The notes under the pieces: model-generated
Seen by the model: the letters and a program-made list of their open reading frames with translations, nothing else
Database searches by the model: none
What the model was told of the DNA's origin: nothing
NCBI GenBank assembly: GCA_046047235.1
Contig: JBJOII010000036.1
Span: forward strand, 1 to 33,394
Direction of reading: 5' to 3'
DNA length: 33,394 nt
Origin: JBMTVN01 sp046047235
GTDB taxonomy: Bacteria > Verrucomicrobiota > Verrucomicrobiia > Limisphaerales > JAHDYP01
Translations under genes and position numbers: made by a program
Shown here: positions 32,254-33,394 of the stretch, in pieces
How positions within the stretch are numbered: the first letter of the stretch is position 1
Layout of the letters: each line of letters starts with the position of its first letter

Positions 32254-33394
32254 ATGCCACGCATCGCTGTCATCAATGTCGTCGGTCTCACCCCAAGCCT
32301 CATCAGCACCAACACCCCCGCCATCGCCGCGTTCCAACAGAAAGCCAACAGTCGCCCCATCACCCCCGCCCTGCCCGCCGTCACCTGCACCGCCCAATCC
32401 AACTACCTCACCGGCCAAAACCCAGCCTCACACGGCATCGTCGCCAATGGCTGGTACGATCGCGGGCTCTCCGAAATCCATTTCTGGAAACAATCCAACC
32501 GCCTCGTCCAAAGCCCGAAAATCTGGGACATCCTCCACGATCGCCAACCCGGATTCACCTGCGCCAATCTCTTCTGGTGGTACAACATGGTCTCCACCGC
32601 AGACCTCACGCTCACCCCCAGACCCATGTACCCCGCCGACGGCCGCAAGGTCTTCGATGTCTACAGCCACCCCTACGCTCTCCGTCCAGCCATCAAGAAC
32701 GAACTAGGCGAATTCCCCTTCCCAACATTCTGGGGACCCGCCGCAGGCCGCCAATCCCCACAAGGACCACCCGAAGCCGCCTCAGCCTGGATCGCCCGGT
32801 CCGCACAATGGACCGAAACCCACCACCAACCCTCCCTCAGCCTCGTCTACCTCCCCCACCTCGATTACAACCTCCAACGCCTCGGCCCCCATCACCCCGA
32901 AATCCCACTCGACCTCAAACGCATCGATACCATCGTCGGTGAACTTCTCGACTTCTACCACCAACGCAACGTCAAGGTCGTCCTGCTCTCTGAATACGGC
33001 ATCACCCAGGTACATCAACCCGTCCACCTCAACCGCCTCTTCCGCCAACAAGGCTGGCTCACCATCAAAGAGGAACTCGGCCTCGAGATCCTCGACCCCG
33101 GCGCCAGCCAGGCCTTCGCCGTCGCCGACCACCAAATCGCTCACATCTACCTCAATAACCCCACCATCAAAAACAAAGTCATCGAACTCTGCGCCAATAC
33201 CCCCGGCGTCGAACAAGTCCTCCATGATGATGCGCTCCAGTCCTCCGGACTCCAGCACGCCCGTTGCGGCGACATCGTCGCCATCTCCCAACCCCATGCG
33301 TGGTTCACCTACTACTACTGGCTCGACGACGCAAAAGCACCGGACTTCGCCCGCACTGTCGATATCCACCGCAAACCCGGCTACGACCCCGTCG
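32254..33394 (+). CDS. EboF-like nucleotide pyrophosphatase/phosphodiesterase (3' end missing)
   Basis: 380 codons are visible before the window ends. The N-terminus (PRIAVINVVGL) and the motif PALPAVTCTAQSNYLTG followed by SHGIVANGWYDR are typical of the alkaline phosphatase superfamily, phosphodiesterase/nucleotide pyrophosphatase branch, where a threonine in the first motif acts as nucleophile. Metal-site candidates follow in LPHLDYN and LLSEYG. Beside an EboD-like gene, the best match is EboF. It starts at ATG 32254, 11 bases after the small membrane-protein gene. The reaction in ebo clusters is unknown. Confidence 0.85.
   Translation, partial: MPRIAVINVVGLTPSLISTNTPAIAAFQQKANSRPITPALPAVTCTAQSNYLTGQNPASHGIVANGWYDRGLSEIHFWKQSNRLVQSPKIWDILHDRQPGFTCANLFWWYNMVSTADLTLTPRPMYPADGRKVFDVYSHPYALRPAIKNELGEFPFPTFWGPAAGRQSPQGPPEAASAWIARSAQWTETHHQPSLSLVYLPHLDYNLQRLGPHHPEIPLDLKRIDTIVGELLDFYHQRNVKVVLLSEYGITQVHQPVHLNRLFRQQGWLTIKEELGLEILDPGASQAFAVADHQIAHIYLNNPTIKNKVIELCANTPGVEQVLHDDALQSSGLQHARCGDIVAISQPHAWFTYYYWLDDAKAPDFARTVDIHRKPGYDPV

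Noticed and set aside
1..33394. tRNA, rRNA, insertion sequences, prophage or riboswitches
   Set aside because: No cloverleaf, transposase, terminal inverted repeats or known riboswitch patterns were recognised in the intergenic gaps by eye. A covariance-model scan could still find small RNAs.

Overview
The window looks like a chromosomal segment from a GC-rich member of the Verrucomicrobiota (PVC group). The main clues are a pseudopilin of the H-X9-DG type, periplasmic TolB-like (PD40) propeller proteins, several secreted glycoside and serine hydrolases, a lysine/alanine-rich histone-like protein, and genes resembling the ebo cluster. I assign the phylum with moderate confidence and nothing finer. 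The + strand is C-rich from end to end whichever way the genes point, so plus-strand genes use C-ending codons and minus-strand genes use G-ending codons.

Layout. (1) 1-3622, minus strand: a GH26-like glycoside hydrolase fused to a TolB-like propeller, then an ABC-transporter ATPase and the start of its permease, which leaves the window. (2) 3861-7718: two unrelated-looking serine beta-lactamase-fold hydrolases, convergent, with an apparent gene remnant between them (5784-6079). (3) 8191-21173, plus strand: a tightly packed 14-gene operon for a respiratory complex I. It contains nuoA, B, C, D, H, I, J, K, a MrpD-like antiporter subunit, an 86-residue two-helix membrane protein, a second antiporter subunit with a NuoL-type lateral-helix tail, nuoM and nuoN. 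It has no nuoE, nuoF or nuoG. The first gene, 3 bases before nuoA, encodes a GltD-like Fe-S/FAD pyridine-nucleotide oxidoreductase. (4) 21314-24003, plus strand: a pseudopilin and a lipoprotein-type FAD oxidoreductase. (5) 24031-27772, minus strand: a secreted clan-A glycosidase-like protein, class 2 dihydroorotate dehydrogenase (pyrD), a PolB-type 3'-5' exonuclease and a histone H1-like protein with a clear terminator. (6) 27998-33394, plus strand: mutS, an EboD-like dehydroquinate-synthase homologue, a small membrane protein, and a truncated phosphodiesterase/alkaline-phosphatase-superfamily gene resembling EboF.

The most interesting system is the complex I operon. It keeps the quinone module (B, C, D, I) and an enlarged proton-pumping arm with four antiporter-type subunits instead of three. 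The canonical NADH-oxidising module is missing from the operon, and a GltD-like flavoprotein sits where that module's genes could be expected. My inference is that this flavoprotein, or a ferredoxin, supplies the electrons. The end of the window probably opens an ebo-type metabolite-trafficking cluster.
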